Origin: BOG-932 sp965276835
GTDB taxonomy: Bacteria; Pseudomonadota; Alphaproteobacteria; BOG-932; Roseiterribacteraceae
Reading direction: 5' to 3'
NCBI GenBank assembly: GCA_965276835.1
Contig: OZ255631.1
Span: forward strand, 1,116,001-1,180,000
DNA: 64,000 nt
Positions 1 to 9,394 of this stretch are shown here, in pieces (positions within the stretch are counted from its first letter, which is position 1; the number at the start of each line of letters is the position of its first letter). Below the pieces are notes generated by a model. It did no database searches and was not told the DNA's origin. It worked only from the letters and a program-made list of their open reading frames with translations. The position numbers and the translations under genes were made by a program.

Positions 1-794
1 ATCACATTGGTCAGAAGCCCGGCACCGAGCCCGATCGACAAGGCGACGAACAGAAAATTCCGTGGCGTCAGGTTCCAGACCGGTTTTTTGCGAACCAGCC
101 CATATACGAAGACCGCAACGATCACCGGCAGAAACCACTCCATTCCGAAGTGAATATCAGAATCGAAGAAGCGGCCGACCCAGGTTTCGCCGAGGGTAAA
201 ACTGCGAGGCGGTACGAAAAACCAGCCGGCAACGCCCAGGTCGATGGCTGGAAAGACAACGAAAAGGATCGCGAAAATTACCGTCAGGGTACCCAACAGC
301 CGTAAGGCACGGGTGTCGACGAGCGAATTGAGATATTGCCGACAGCGCCTCGCATAATCGCGGATTCCACGCTTTTGGGCTGCCTCCGCATCCTCAGCAG
401 CGCCGGGGTGATCCGCCGATCGGCGAAAAAGCTGAACCAAGTCTGGTCGAAATCCGGCTTGGCGAGGAACCGCGGCCAAATCGGCGAGCGTACGGCGCAC
501 CTCGTCGGCGTCGGTGAACGGATTTTGCCGCAGAACGCCGGGAAGCCAGATCCAGCCGTTGGACCGGTCGAATCGCGCGAAGTCTTCGCGCTCCAGAATT
601 CCGATGATTTCCGTGATTTTGTTTTCACTTAGGCCGGTTTGTTCCGCCGCTTCCGCAAGATCGAATTCGAAACAGCCGATCCGATTGGACCTGGGCCCGG
701 ACAGAAGATAAGCCCCAAGGAGCCGCATTTCGGATGTCCATCCAGTCGCGGCGCCCTTCTGCCAGACAAGGTCCCGCCGTTTGCTGTCGGCCAT
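1..794 (-). CDS. Winged-helix N-domain fused to PAP2-type membrane phosphatase (partial)
   Basis: The frame is open without a stop from the ATG at 794 to the left edge, so the C-terminus is missing. Residues 1 to about 120 are soluble and read like the winged-helix N-domain of phage and plasmid replication proteins. This includes LLGAYLLSGPRSNRIG, a helix-turn-helix-like AEAAEQTGLSENKITEII, and a strand with WIWLPGVL. From about residue 165 hydrophobic segments begin with FPAIDLGVAGWFF and ETWVGRFF, the usual start of PAP2 (type 2 phosphatidic acid phosphatase) membrane proteins. The catalytic motifs would lie beyond the edge. The ATG is 2 bases past the stop of the GT39 gene, so the two are probably cotranscribed and may act on lipid or lipid A. 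The PAP2 call is moderate and the N-domain call is weaker; a shorter internal start is possible. Confidence 0.6.
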   Translation of the reverse strand, partial: MADSKRRDLVWQKGAATGWTSEMRLLGAYLLSGPRSNRIGCFEFDLAEAAEQTGLSENKITEIIGILEREDFARFDRSNGWIWLPGVLRQNPFTDADEVRRTLADLAAVPRQAGFRPDLVQLFRRSADHPGAAEDAEAAQKRGIRDYARRCRQYLNSLVDTRALRLLGTLTVIFAILFVVFPAIDLGVAGWFFVPPRSFTLGETWVGRFFDSDIHFGMEWFLPVIVAVFVYGLVRKKPVWNLTPRNFLFVALSIGLGAGLLTNV

Positions 795-796
795 CG

Positions 797-2323
797 CTAG
801 TCGCCCTTGAATCCGGAAAGATCATAGACGAAATAGCCGCGTCTGCGCCCCAACCCCGCGCCCACGGTCCATTCCTCGGTCATCGTGTGCCCGGCGAACC
901 GGTTCAGGATTTCGTCACGGTCTTTGTAACGGGCGATCAGGAGGACCCTGGCGCCGTTCCGCACGGTCAGCGCATTCTCAAGCTCATACTGGTTGCCGGC
1001 CGGCCCCTTACCCGTCGCCATGACCAGCGGAAAGGATCGCTCGCGCAGGTTATAATCCAGTTCCGCCATCACTTCCCGGTCGTCGGCTGCGAGTGTGGTT
1101 TCCGGCGGCATCGTGCCCATGCGCTTCCACACCAGGCCGGCGAGGCTGCGCCAGCCGCGCATCTGGTGGAAGATATCGATGTTCTTGGGCAGCGTGACAT
1201 GCAGGGAGCCGGCGAACAGCAGCGTAAAGCCCGCGAACGCTACCAGCTGCAGGGTCAAGGTGAGGCGGATCGGCCACGACTTCTGGATGCGTTCCAGCCA
1301 CCCGACGACCAGTACCGTGGCGGCAACGTAGGACACTGCCGCCCAATTGGCGTGGGCGCGCGAGATGCCGCTTTGGACGATCATTAAGGCCAGGATCGGA
1401 ATCGTGAAAGCCAGCAAGAAACGTTCGGCGGCCGACGGTGGATCGCGCCGCCACAGCGCCAAGCGCACGATCAGTGCCGCCATCAGCACGGGGCCAAAGA
1501 CACCGAACTGCGCGGCGGCAAAGCTTAGCCCCTCCATCAAATGAAGGCCGGCCCCCTGCCCCCAATTGGCGTTCGCTGCCGTATGGCCCACTGTGGCCCA
1601 ACCATGCGTCGCGTTCCACATCAGGTTGGGGAGCACGAATGCCGCAGCGACCAGCAAAGCCAGCAGCAGATGACGCCAGGCAGCCTTAAATCCGTCGCGC
1701 GGAGGGGTCGCGGCAAAGACCGCGAAACCCAAGAAAAAATAGCCCATTGCGTATTTGCTGAGGAAACCGAGGCCGAGCGCGAGACCTAAGGCGATAGCCC
1801 ATCGCCAATCCGGCTTGGTCCATACCTGCCATACCGCCAGCAGAGCCAACGCCCAGAAGAACAGCAGCGGGACATCCGTTGAGATAATTAGGCTGGAAAA
1901 CACCACCCCGGGCAGCGTCGCGTAGAGCAACGCGGCGATGAAGCCGGCTCGGGCGCTGAACAAGGCGCGGCCCAGGAAAGCGATAACGATGCCGGTCCCC
2001 GCATGCACCAGCGGGGCCGCCAGCCTGACTGCCCATTCGTCATTCCCGGCCAATGCGGTCGTGGCGCGTATCAGCCAGGCGATCATCGGCGGCTTAGAGA
2101 AATAGCCGAACGCCAAATGCCGCGACCACGACCAATATTGTGCCTCGTCCGGTAACAGATCGAGTGGCGAATGGCGCAAAGCCAACATCCGCGTGAAGGC
2201 CATGAACAGGCTGATCGAAATCGCCCAGACCGTCCAGGTGCGCGGCGGAATCTCAATGATCTCGACCGGTCGTCTTGGCGCTGGGATCGCCTTCGTTTTG
2301 GCTGTCTTCGTTTTGTCAGGCAT
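797..2323 (-). CDS. GT39/ArnT-like membrane glycosyltransferase
   Basis: The protein of about 508 residues has many membrane helices. Its first periplasmic loop carries PDEAQYWSWSRHLAFGYFSK, the acidic Asp-Glu loop used by dolichyl/undecaprenyl-phosphate-dependent glycosyltransferases of the PMT_2/ArnT type. Such enzymes move a sugar from a polyprenyl-phosphate carrier to lipid A or another envelope acceptor; the acceptor here is unknown. I chose the ATG at 2323, which overlaps the MBL gene by 8 bases in an ATGCCTGA junction. An upstream ATG at 2347 would overlap it by 32. The C-terminal 130 residues form a soluble domain. The next gene encodes a PAP2-type protein, which fits an envelope lipid-modification pair. 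Confidence 0.85.
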   Translation of the reverse strand: MPDKTKTAKTKAIPAPRRPVEIIEIPPRTWTVWAISISLFMAFTRMLALRHSPLDLLPDEAQYWSWSRHLAFGYFSKPPMIAWLIRATTALAGNDEWAVRLAAPLVHAGTGIVIAFLGRALFSARAGFIAALLYATLPGVVFSSLIISTDVPLLFFWALALLAVWQVWTKPDWRWAIALGLALGLGFLSKYAMGYFFLGFAVFAATPPRDGFKAAWRHLLLALLVAAAFVLPNLMWNATHGWATVGHTAANANWGQGAGLHLMEGLSFAAAQFGVFGPVLMAALIVRLALWRRDPPSAAERFLLAFTIPILALMIVQSGISRAHANWAAVSYVAATVLVVGWLERIQKSWPIRLTLTLQLVAFAGFTLLFAGSLHVTLPKNIDIFHQMRGWRSLAGLVWKRMGTMPPETTLAADDREVMAELDYNLRERSFPLVMATGKGPAGNQYELENALTVRNGARVLLIARYKDRDEILNRFAGHTMTEEWTVGAGLGRRRGYFVYDLSGFKGD

Positions 2324-3089
2324 CAATTTCGATAACCTTACCGTCATAGGCGGGCTCGACGCCCGCCGGCAGCCAGTTGTGCAGGGTCCGGTAATCCATC
2401 GTGAGGTTCAGGTGAGTCAGATAGGCCTGTTGCGGTTTGACCCGCGCGATCCACTCCAGCACGACATCCAGATGGGCATGGGCGATATGCGGTTCACGGC
2501 GCACAGCCGCCACGACCCAAGTCTCGATACCGGACAATGCATCGAACGCCTCGCCCGGCAGCGCTTTAACGTCAGTCGAATAGGCGAAGGCGCCGACACG
2601 AATGCCAAGTGTGCGGCAGACTGTATGGTCCTGCTCGAAAAATCGGAAATCCAGCGCTCCGATCGTCAGGTTCTGTGGTGTCTCGTGGATTTCGAGGAAG
2701 GGTTTGTCGTAATAGCCGGCCCGTGCACCTCCGAACAAATATGAGAATCGGCTTCTAATGTTCTCGACAAGCTCAGGATATCCGTAGATCGGCAACGGCG
2801 TTCCGCCATATTCGACGAAGGCGCGCAGATCGTCGACGCCTTGCGAATGATCGGCGTGGGCATGGGTGAAGATAACGGCGTCCAGTTTCTTGACGCCCGC
2901 CGATAGCATCTGATCGCGCAGATCCGGGCCGGCGTCGATCAAAACGGTCGTGCCGTCTTTCTCGAACAGGATCGAGGCGCGGCGGCGGCGGTTGCGCGGC
3001 TCATCCGGGTCGCATGAGCCCCAATCGCCATTCGCCATGGGCACGCCGGTTGAGTTCCCGGAGCCAAGGATGGTGACGCGTGCCGTCAT
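2316..3089 (-). CDS. MBL-fold phosphodiesterase, PhnP-like
   Basis: This 257-residue metallo-beta-lactamase-fold hydrolase has the metal motif THAHADH at residues 75-81 and begins VTILGSGNSTGVP, typical of the PhnP/cyclic-phosphodiesterase-like subgroup. These enzymes hydrolyse phosphodiesters with two metal ions in the cytoplasm. The start overlaps the tatD stop by 4 bases, so the genes are translationally coupled. The pair tatD-MBL after metG and holB is a conserved alphaproteobacterial arrangement. The precise substrate cannot be read from the sequence. Confidence 0.9.
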   Translation of the reverse strand: MTARVTILGSGNSTGVPMANGDWGSCDPDEPRNRRRRASILFEKDGTTVLIDAGPDLRDQMLSAGVKKLDAVIFTHAHADHSQGVDDLRAFVEYGGTPLPIYGYPELVENIRSRFSYLFGGARAGYYDKPFLEIHETPQNLTIGALDFRFFEQDHTVCRTLGIRVGAFAYSTDVKALPGEAFDALSGIETWVVAAVRREPHIAHAHLDVVLEWIARVKPQQAYLTHLNLTMDYRTLHNWLPAGVEPAYDGKVIEIDA

Positions 3090-3871
3090 TGCGCCGCCGG
3101 GACGGCTTTGCTGAACAAGGTGAAGAAATTCCGGGTCGTGCGGTCGGCCAGGGCCTCGGCATCCAATCCGTGGATCTCGCCCAGCACTTTCGCGGTGTGA
3201 ACGACGAAGGCGGGTTCGTTGCGTTTCCCGCGCATCGGGATCGGCGCCAGGAACGGCGCATCGGTTTCGACCAGCATCTTGTCCGCCGGCACGCTGCGCG
3301 CGGTTTCGCGCAGTTCTTCGGCTTTCTTGAAAGTCAGGATTCCGGAAAACGAGATGTAAAAGCCCAAATCCAGTGCGTCCGCAGCCAGTTGCGGGCTGGA
3401 GCTGAAGCAGTGGATGACACCTTTAAGACCGGTCCCCTGTCCCTCTTCGCGCAGGATTCGCGCTGTGTCGCCGTCCGCGTCACGCGTATGGACGATAACC
3501 GGCAGGTCGAGTGCGATGGCCGCGCGCAGATGGCGGCGGAATGCCTCCTGCTGCAGGTCGCGCGGGCTGTTGTCGTAATAATAATCCAGTCCGGTCTCGC
3601 CAATCGCCACCACCTTGGGATGCTGAGCAAGCCTGACAAGTTCATCGGTCGTGACGTCGGTTTCTTCTTCCGCGCTGTGTGGATGGGTGCCCAGCGAGCA
3701 TGAGACATCGTCATTCGCTTCCGCGACCCGCAAAATTTCGTCGAAGCGGCGTACGCGGGTGCAGATTGTCAGGAAGTGCCCGATCCCAGCCGCGCGTGCC
3801 CGGCCAATTACGCCGTCCTGGTCGGCGGCGAAGTCCGGGAATTCCAGATGGCAGTGGCTGTCAACGAGCAT
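3086..3871 (-). CDS. tatD: TatD-family metal-dependent hydrolase
   Basis: The 261-residue protein starts MLVDSHCHLEF, giving the first metal ligands His6 and His8. It later carries GETGLDYYY and TDAPFLAP, the conserved Glu and Asp ligands of TatD deoxyribonuclease-like amidohydrolases. Family members have 3'-5' exonuclease activity in DNA repair. The ATG at 3871 was chosen because it opens directly on the conserved fold, leaving 7 bases after metG; an ATG at 3889 would run into metG. It sits in the chain holB-metG-tatD-MBL. Confidence 0.93.
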   Translation of the reverse strand: MLVDSHCHLEFPDFAADQDGVIGRARAAGIGHFLTICTRVRRFDEILRVAEANDDVSCSLGTHPHSAEEETDVTTDELVRLAQHPKVVAIGETGLDYYYDNSPRDLQQEAFRRHLRAAIALDLPVIVHTRDADGDTARILREEGQGTGLKGVIHCFSSSPQLAADALDLGFYISFSGILTFKKAEELRETARSVPADKMLVETDAPFLAPIPMRGKRNEPAFVVHTAKVLGEIHGLDAEALADRTTRNFFTLFSKAVPAAQ

Positions 3872-3878
3872 CGCGGAC

Positions 3879-5450
3879 CTACTCGGCATCCACGATGCGC
3901 GGGAACAGTCCCTGCGGTGGTGGCAGCGGCGTGCCAGGAATCAGCCGGCCCCCCCCGCCCAAAGCCGCGAAATCCCGCTTGTCGGCAGGCACGGCGAGTT
4001 GGTCGAGCAAGGCAGCCGTCTTCTGGGGCATGAAAGGTTGAATGACGATGCCGAGCGCACGCAGCGTTTCCGCCAGCACGTAAAGCACCGTCGCCATGCG
4101 CGCGGTGTCGGTCTTCTTCAGCGCCCAGGGCGCCATCGCGTCGATATAACCGTCGCCATCGCCGACCAGTGACCAGATATTGCGCAACACTTCGTGGAAC
4201 GCCTGTTGGCGGATGCCGGCTTCGAGGTTCGGTAAGAGCGCCTCGGCGGTGGCGAACAATGCCTGGTCTTCTCTCGTGAACTCGCCAGGTATCGGAACCG
4301 CGCCATCGCAGTTTTTCTGGATCAGGGTCAGCGTGCGCTGCGCCAAGTTGCCGATGCCGTTGGCCAGATCGGCATTGACCCGGCGCACGGCGGAGCTGTG
4401 AGAGAAATCGCCGTCATTGCCGAACGGCACTTCGGCCATCAGGAGATAGCGCGCCTGGTCCAAGCCGTAGGTTTCGACCAGATTGCTGGGGGCAATCACA
4501 TTACCCAGCGACTTGGACATTTTCTGCCCCTCGCTGGTCCACCAACCATGGGCGAACACCCGCTTCGGCTGCGGCAGGTTGGCCGCCATCAGGAAGGCCG
4601 GCCAATAGACTGTGTGGAAGCGCACGATATCCTTGCCGACCAGATGCAGGTCGGCCGGCCAGAAGCGGTCGTAAAGCGTCCCGTCGCCCACCGTGGGGTA
4701 GCCCAGAGCGGCGATGTAATTCACCAGCGCGTCCAGCCAGACATACATCACGTGCTTCTCGTCGCCCGGCACCGGGACGCCCCAGGAAAAGCTGGTGCGG
4801 CTGATCGACAGGTCGCGCAGGCCGCCTTTGACGAAGCTCTTGATCTCGTTGCGCCGACTGTTGGGGGCGACCAGATCCGGCTCGGCCTCGTAAAGTGCCA
4901 TCAGCGCATCGCCATAGGCCGACAGGCGGAAGAAATAGCTCGGCTCCTCGACCCAGGCGACCGGCGCGCCGGTCGGGGCAAGCTTCGTCCCAGCCGGACC
5001 GTCCTTTAGCTCCCCCTCGTCATAGAAGGCCTCGTCGCGTACCGAGTACCAGCCGGAATAGGATCCCAGATAGATCGCGGGCTGCCCGTTCGGCGCGGTC
5101 GCCTTGGCCATCGCCTGCCACAAAGCCTGAGCGGCGGCGACGTTGCGCGGCTCGGTCGTGCGGATGAAGTCGTCGTTCGAGAAATTCATCAGCTTGGTCA
5201 GGTCACGAAAATTCTGCGACACGCGGTCGGTCAGCTGCTGCGGTGTTTCCCCGTTCTGGGCCGCGGACTGCGCCACCTTCTGCCCATGCTCGTCGGTGCC
5301 GGTCAGGAAATACACGTCGCGACCGGCCAGCCGATGAAATCGCGCGGTCACATCGGCCGCCAGCGTGGTGTAGGCGTGGCCGATATGCGGCTGGTCGTTG
5401 ACGTAATAGATCGGCGTCGTGACGAAATATTTTTGCGACGTGGCGCTCAT
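3879..5450 (-). CDS. metG: Methionyl-tRNA synthetase
   Basis: This 523-residue class I aminoacyl-tRNA synthetase charges tRNA-Met. It has the HIGH signature at residues 22-25 (PHIGHAYT) and the KMSKS loop at about residue 310 (KMSKSLGNVI). The anticodon-binding helical domain follows. Its length fits the compact alphaproteobacterial type without the C-terminal EMAP-like dimerisation domain. The gene stands 62 bases after holB and just ahead of tatD. Confidence 0.97.
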   Translation of the reverse strand: MSATSQKYFVTTPIYYVNDQPHIGHAYTTLAADVTARFHRLAGRDVYFLTGTDEHGQKVAQSAAQNGETPQQLTDRVSQNFRDLTKLMNFSNDDFIRTTEPRNVAAAQALWQAMAKATAPNGQPAIYLGSYSGWYSVRDEAFYDEGELKDGPAGTKLAPTGAPVAWVEEPSYFFRLSAYGDALMALYEAEPDLVAPNSRRNEIKSFVKGGLRDLSISRTSFSWGVPVPGDEKHVMYVWLDALVNYIAALGYPTVGDGTLYDRFWPADLHLVGKDIVRFHTVYWPAFLMAANLPQPKRVFAHGWWTSEGQKMSKSLGNVIAPSNLVETYGLDQARYLLMAEVPFGNDGDFSHSSAVRRVNADLANGIGNLAQRTLTLIQKNCDGAVPIPGEFTREDQALFATAEALLPNLEAGIRQQAFHEVLRNIWSLVGDGDGYIDAMAPWALKKTDTARMATVLYVLAETLRALGIVIQPFMPQKTAALLDQLAVPADKRDFAALGGGGRLIPGTPLPPPQGLFPRIVDAE

Positions 5451-5512
5451 GAAAACTCCGGAAGCCGGTGCTCCGCCAGATTATCTAATGTCGGTTCGCG
5501 ATATGTCACCGC

Positions 5513-6583
5513 TCAGCGGAGAGCGGTGCTCAGCGTGTCGAGGGCGGAGATCACTGTCAGACGCCGGTCGAGATTGGCGCTATCCGATCGGGCGAACAGG
5601 TGCGAAATCTTCTCCCATACCTCCAGGGCCGGTTCAAGCCGCCCTGCCCCGCCAAGCCGTGCAATCAGTGCGTTTTCGCCCTTTATCACCTCCTGGCCGG
5701 CAATTGGTCCGGTTCCGCGCCCCAGTCGGCGGATCGCGCCGCCCAGCCAGTCGACCAGAAGTTGTGAAAAAGATCGGTACGATTCGTCGGCCGACGCCCC
5801 GGACAGTTTGTCGCCCAGCGCATGCGCCGCGGGCCAGTCGACGGGGTTGCGGCCGGCGATGGCGATGAATTCGGCCAGCAGGTCCAGCCCGTCATGGCGG
5901 GCGATATCGAGCGCTCGGCCGATGCTGCCGGCGGCGATGCGGACAAGACCGGCGCGCGCGGCGGCGTCGAGATCGGGCCGATGCTGTGCAAGCAGTTGGT
6001 CGACCACGGCGTCGTCCAATCCCGGAAGCGTCAGCAGACGGCAGCGCGAGCGAATAGTCGGCAACAGCGCGGAAGGCCGTTCGGTCAGCAGCATTATCAG
6101 CGCGCCGGTCGGCGGCTCCTCCAGAATCTTCAGCACGGCGTTCTGCCCGGCGCGGTTCATGCCGTCGGCGCCGTCCAGGATCACGACCCGCCAGCCGCCC
6201 TCGGCCGCGGTCAGACGCAGGAACGGCGCGATCTTGCGGACGTCGTCGACGGCGATGTCTTTCTTCTGCCGGCCCTTGTCCTCGTCGAACTGGCGCTCGA
6301 CCGTCAGCAGGTCGGCATGGCCGCCGGCGGCGACCCTGCGGAAAAGCGGATTGTCCGATGCAACCGCCAAGGAGGTTGAAAGCCGCTCGCGCCCGGCGAA
6401 CAGATAGCGCGCGAAACGGAAGGCGAGCGTCGCCTTGCCTATGCCGCTGGGGCCGGCGATCAGCCAGGCATGCGGCAACCGGCCACTCGCGACCGCGCGT
6501 AGCAATTCCTGCTCCGCCGCACCCTGCCCTAGTAGTTCCGGGTTGGCGCGCGGCGCGGGAACGTCGCTGTCCTCCGTGCTCAT
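5513..6583 (-). CDS. holB: DNA polymerase III delta-prime subunit
   Basis: The 356-residue clamp-loader subunit has the AAA+ P-loop GPSGIGKATLAF and the segment EEPPTGALIMLLTERPSALLPTIRSRC, the sensor-1 and SRC region of delta-prime and gamma. The SRC Arg acts in trans on neighbouring ATP sites when the beta clamp is loaded. I chose the ATG at 6583 (MSTEDS); upstream residues in the frame look non-coding. In related genomes tmk directly precedes holB. Here tmk lies 5.8 kb away behind an accessory block, so holB may now be read from the efflux operon that ends 49 bases upstream. Confidence 0.93.
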   Translation of the reverse strand: MSTEDSDVPAPRANPELLGQGAAEQELLRAVASGRLPHAWLIAGPSGIGKATLAFRFARYLFAGRERLSTSLAVASDNPLFRRVAAGGHADLLTVERQFDEDKGRQKKDIAVDDVRKIAPFLRLTAAEGGWRVVILDGADGMNRAGQNAVLKILEEPPTGALIMLLTERPSALLPTIRSRCRLLTLPGLDDAVVDQLLAQHRPDLDAAARAGLVRIAAGSIGRALDIARHDGLDLLAEFIAIAGRNPVDWPAAHALGDKLSGASADESYRSFSQLLVDWLGGAIRRLGRGTGPIAGQEVIKGENALIARLGGAGRLEPALEVWEKISHLFARSDSANLDRRLTVISALDTLSTALR

Positions 6584-6632
6584 AGGCGAGTCTCGATCAT
6601 GCGCGGATTGTTGGCCAACCGCGCTTGATCGT

Positions 6633-8183
6633 CTAGTCCGCCGCGGCGTGCCCGCCCCCACCGACCGAACGATGGGTCAGCCACACCAGCGGCAGCACCG
6701 CGAGGCACAGCCAACCGGAAATCCAGAAAAAGTCGAGCGACGACAGCATATAAGCCTGGGTCACCAGGTTACGGCCAAGCACGCCGAGACTTTGCGCCGC
6801 CGAGAGCCCGTAATCATGCAGGTGAGACAATGCGAGGCTCATCTGTGGCGCACCGAGCACCGAACTGTCCGTCAAGCGCGATTGGTGCACTGCCTCGCGC
6901 CGATCCCACACGACGGTTGTCAGCGAAGCGGCAAAGCCGCCGACCGTGATGCGGGCGAAGTTCGACAAGCCTGAAGCCGCCGGTATCTTTTGCGGCGGAA
7001 TGCCGTGCAGCAGGATCGTCAGCATCGAGACGAAAAACACGCTCATCGCGATGCCCTGCACCACCAGCGGCATCATCAACACGGTGAAGCTCGCATCCGG
7101 CGTGTAGTTGGCGCGCATCAGATAGGAAATCGCGAAAGCGACGAACGAAAACGTGGCGGTCCAGCGGGCGTCGATCTTGGACATCACCCGGGCGGCAATG
7201 GGCGACAGGACGACCGCTGCGACGCCGGCAGGCGCCGCGACCAGCCCGGCCCAGGTCGCGGTGTAACCGACATCGCTTTGCAGCCACAGCGGCAGCAGCA
7301 CCAGGTTGCCGAACAGCAGCGCGTAACCCAGGCAAAAGGCCAGCGTTCCGATCGAGAAATTGCGCAACTTGAACAACGACAGGTCGACGATCGGGTTTTC
7401 GTCGGTCAGTTCCCAGATCAGCCAGGCGACGAACCCGATCGCGGTGATCACGATCAGCGTTGTGACCAGCGGCGATGCGAACCAATCGGCGTCCTTGCCC
7501 TTGTCCAGGGCTACCTGCAGGCAGCCGACCCACACGACCAGCAGCGCGAAGCCGACGCGGTCGATCGGAACCTTTCGGGTCGGGGTCTCGCGTTTGGCCA
7601 GCATGCGCCAGGAGATGACGCCGCAAACGATGCCGACCGGGAGGTTGATCAGGAAAATCCACGGCCAAGTATAATTGTCGGAGATGTAACCGCCGAAAAT
7701 CGGGCCGCAGATCGGGGCGATCAGCGTGGTCATCGACCAGATGGCCAGCGCCGTGCCCCGCTTGCTTGCCGGGAAGATGGCGATCAGCAGCGCCTGCGAC
7801 CCGGGAATCATCGGGCCGGATACCGCGCCCTGCACCACCCGGAACAGAACCAGCGATCCCAGGCTCCAGGAGATGCCGCACAGCAGCGAGGCGAGCGTGA
7901 ACAGCATGACCGAAATGACGAAGGTCCGCACCACGCCGAAACGCTGCATCATGAAGGCGCTGACCGGCACGGAGATGCCGTTCGATGCGGCGAACGAGGT
8001 GATGACCCAGGTGCCCTGGTCGGGACTGACGCCCAGATCGCCGGCGATCGTCGGGATCGAGACATTGGCGATCGAGCTGTCCAGCACCTGCATGAAGGTG
8101 CCGAGCGCCAGCGCGATCGCGGTCAGCGCCAGCGCCCCGCCTTTTAGAGGCGGGAGCGCATCGGCTTGCGCCGGTCCGCTCAT
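6633..8183 (-). CDS. emrB: EmrB/QacA-type MFS multidrug exporter (14 TM, DHA2)
   Basis: This 516-residue inner-membrane proton antiporter opens with FMQVLDSSIANVSIPTIAGDLG, the DHA2 motif with LD-SIANV. It also has RVVQGAVSGPMIPGSQALL and GPIFGGYISD. The fourteen hydrophobic segments match EmrB, which exports hydrophobic drugs through a periplasmic adaptor and an outer-membrane channel. Its ATG overlaps the stop of emrA by 4 bases. No TolC-type gene is in this window. Confidence 0.93.
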   Translation of the reverse strand: MSGPAQADALPPLKGGALALTAIALALGTFMQVLDSSIANVSIPTIAGDLGVSPDQGTWVITSFAASNGISVPVSAFMMQRFGVVRTFVISVMLFTLASLLCGISWSLGSLVLFRVVQGAVSGPMIPGSQALLIAIFPASKRGTALAIWSMTTLIAPICGPIFGGYISDNYTWPWIFLINLPVGIVCGVISWRMLAKRETPTRKVPIDRVGFALLVVWVGCLQVALDKGKDADWFASPLVTTLIVITAIGFVAWLIWELTDENPIVDLSLFKLRNFSIGTLAFCLGYALLFGNLVLLPLWLQSDVGYTATWAGLVAAPAGVAAVVLSPIAARVMSKIDARWTATFSFVAFAISYLMRANYTPDASFTVLMMPLVVQGIAMSVFFVSMLTILLHGIPPQKIPAASGLSNFARITVGGFAASLTTVVWDRREAVHQSRLTDSSVLGAPQMSLALSHLHDYGLSAAQSLGVLGRNLVTQAYMLSSLDFFWISGWLCLAVLPLVWLTHRSVGGGGHAAAD

Positions 8184-9394
8184 CTGACGGTCTTGGCTCC
8201 GGTGGAGGCGATCTCGGCCGCGCCGCCGTTGTCGGCGATGATCTTGGCGATCAACGCGTCGACGGCCGGATCGGCGGCGTCGCTGGGTTGCGCCGGGAAC
8301 GGCTGGTTGCGCACCTTGTCGGCAATCTGGCTGCCCGACGGGTCGCTGACATCGACGCTGACGTCGGTCGACAGGCCGATGCGCAGAGGGTTGGCCCTCA
8401 GTTCGTTGGGATCCAGCAGAATGCGGATCGGCACGCGCTGGACGATCTTGATCCAGTTGCCGGTGGCGTTCTGCGCCGGCAGCAGCGCAAAAGCGTTGCC
8501 GCTGCCCGCCGCCAGCCCGGCCACCTTGCCGTGATAGCTCACCTTGTTGCCGTATATGTCGGTTGTCACCGTCACCGGCTGCCCGACACGCATCCGCTGG
8601 AGTTGGACTTCCTTGAAGTTGGCGTCGATCCAGACATCTTCCAGCGGCACCACCGCCATCAGCGGCGTTCCGGCCTCAACCCGCTGGCCGACCTGAACGG
8701 AGCGGCGGGCGATCTCACCGTTGATCGGCGCGACAATGCGTGCGCGGCGCAGCGACAAGGCGGCGTTGCGCAGTTTCGCGGCGGCCGTCAGGACGTCGGG
8801 ATGGGACGCGACCGGCGTGTTGCCGATCTGCGCCAGGGTCTGCTCCAGTTGCGCCTGCGCGGCGGCCAAGGATGCGGTCTGCGACGTGGTCACATCCTGC
8901 GCATGCGAGAAATCCTCACGCGACACGGCGCCGGTGGCGATCAGGTTGCTGCGCCGTCTGGCGTCATCCTGCGCGCGCTTCAGGTCCGCCTGCCGGGCAT
9001 CGATCTGGGCGCGCAACTGATCGGCCTGGGCCAGCAGCGCCTTGACGTTGCGGACAGCCTGGGCCAGCCCGGCCTCGGCCGAGGCCATGCCGATATTGGC
9101 GTCCGCCGGGTCGAGTTCGATCATGACATCGCCCTGCTTGACCACCTGCGTATCGTCGGCATGCAGCGCGATCACGGTCCCCGGAATCTTGCTGGTCACT
9201 TGCACCACGTCGCCGCTGACATAGGCATCGTCGGTCGAGACCAGGTTGCGGGTGAAAACCAGGTCATAGGCAAGCCATCCAAGGCCGCCCACAACGACAA
9301 CAGCCCCCAGCGCCAACAGCATCGGCCCACGACGGCTTTTTGCCCCCGGAACGCCGACCGGGTGCGGCGGCTGCACGCGTTGCGTGTCGCTCAT
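8180..9394 (-). CDS. emrA: EmrA-type membrane-fusion adaptor of the efflux pump
   Basis: The 404-residue protein has one N-terminal membrane helix (about residues 28-50). A barrel-sandwich segment with STDDAYVSGDVVQVTSKIPG follows, then an alpha-helical hairpin rich in Ala, Gln and Arg, then the second half of the lipoyl-like domain with GEIARRSVQVGQRVEAG. That is the domain order of HlyD/EmrA adaptors bridging EmrB to an outer-membrane channel. The start at 9394 overlaps the marR stop in an ATGA junction. Confidence 0.93.
   Translation of the reverse strand: MSDTQRVQPPHPVGVPGAKSRRGPMLLALGAVVVVGGLGWLAYDLVFTRNLVSTDDAYVSGDVVQVTSKIPGTVIALHADDTQVVKQGDVMIELDPADANIGMASAEAGLAQAVRNVKALLAQADQLRAQIDARQADLKRAQDDARRRSNLIATGAVSREDFSHAQDVTTSQTASLAAAQAQLEQTLAQIGNTPVASHPDVLTAAAKLRNAALSLRRARIVAPINGEIARRSVQVGQRVEAGTPLMAVVPLEDVWIDANFKEVQLQRMRVGQPVTVTTDIYGNKVSYHGKVAGLAAGSGNAFALLPAQNATGNWIKIVQRVPIRILLDPNELRANPLRIGLSTDVSVDVSDPSGSQIADKVRNQPFPAQPSDAADPAVDALIAKIIADNGGAAEIASTGAKTVR

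Noticed and set aside
734..1387. 217-residue rightward frame
   Set aside because: Antisense to the GT39 and PAP2-type genes, rich in Arg, His and Gln as expected of a shadow of GC-rich coding DNA.
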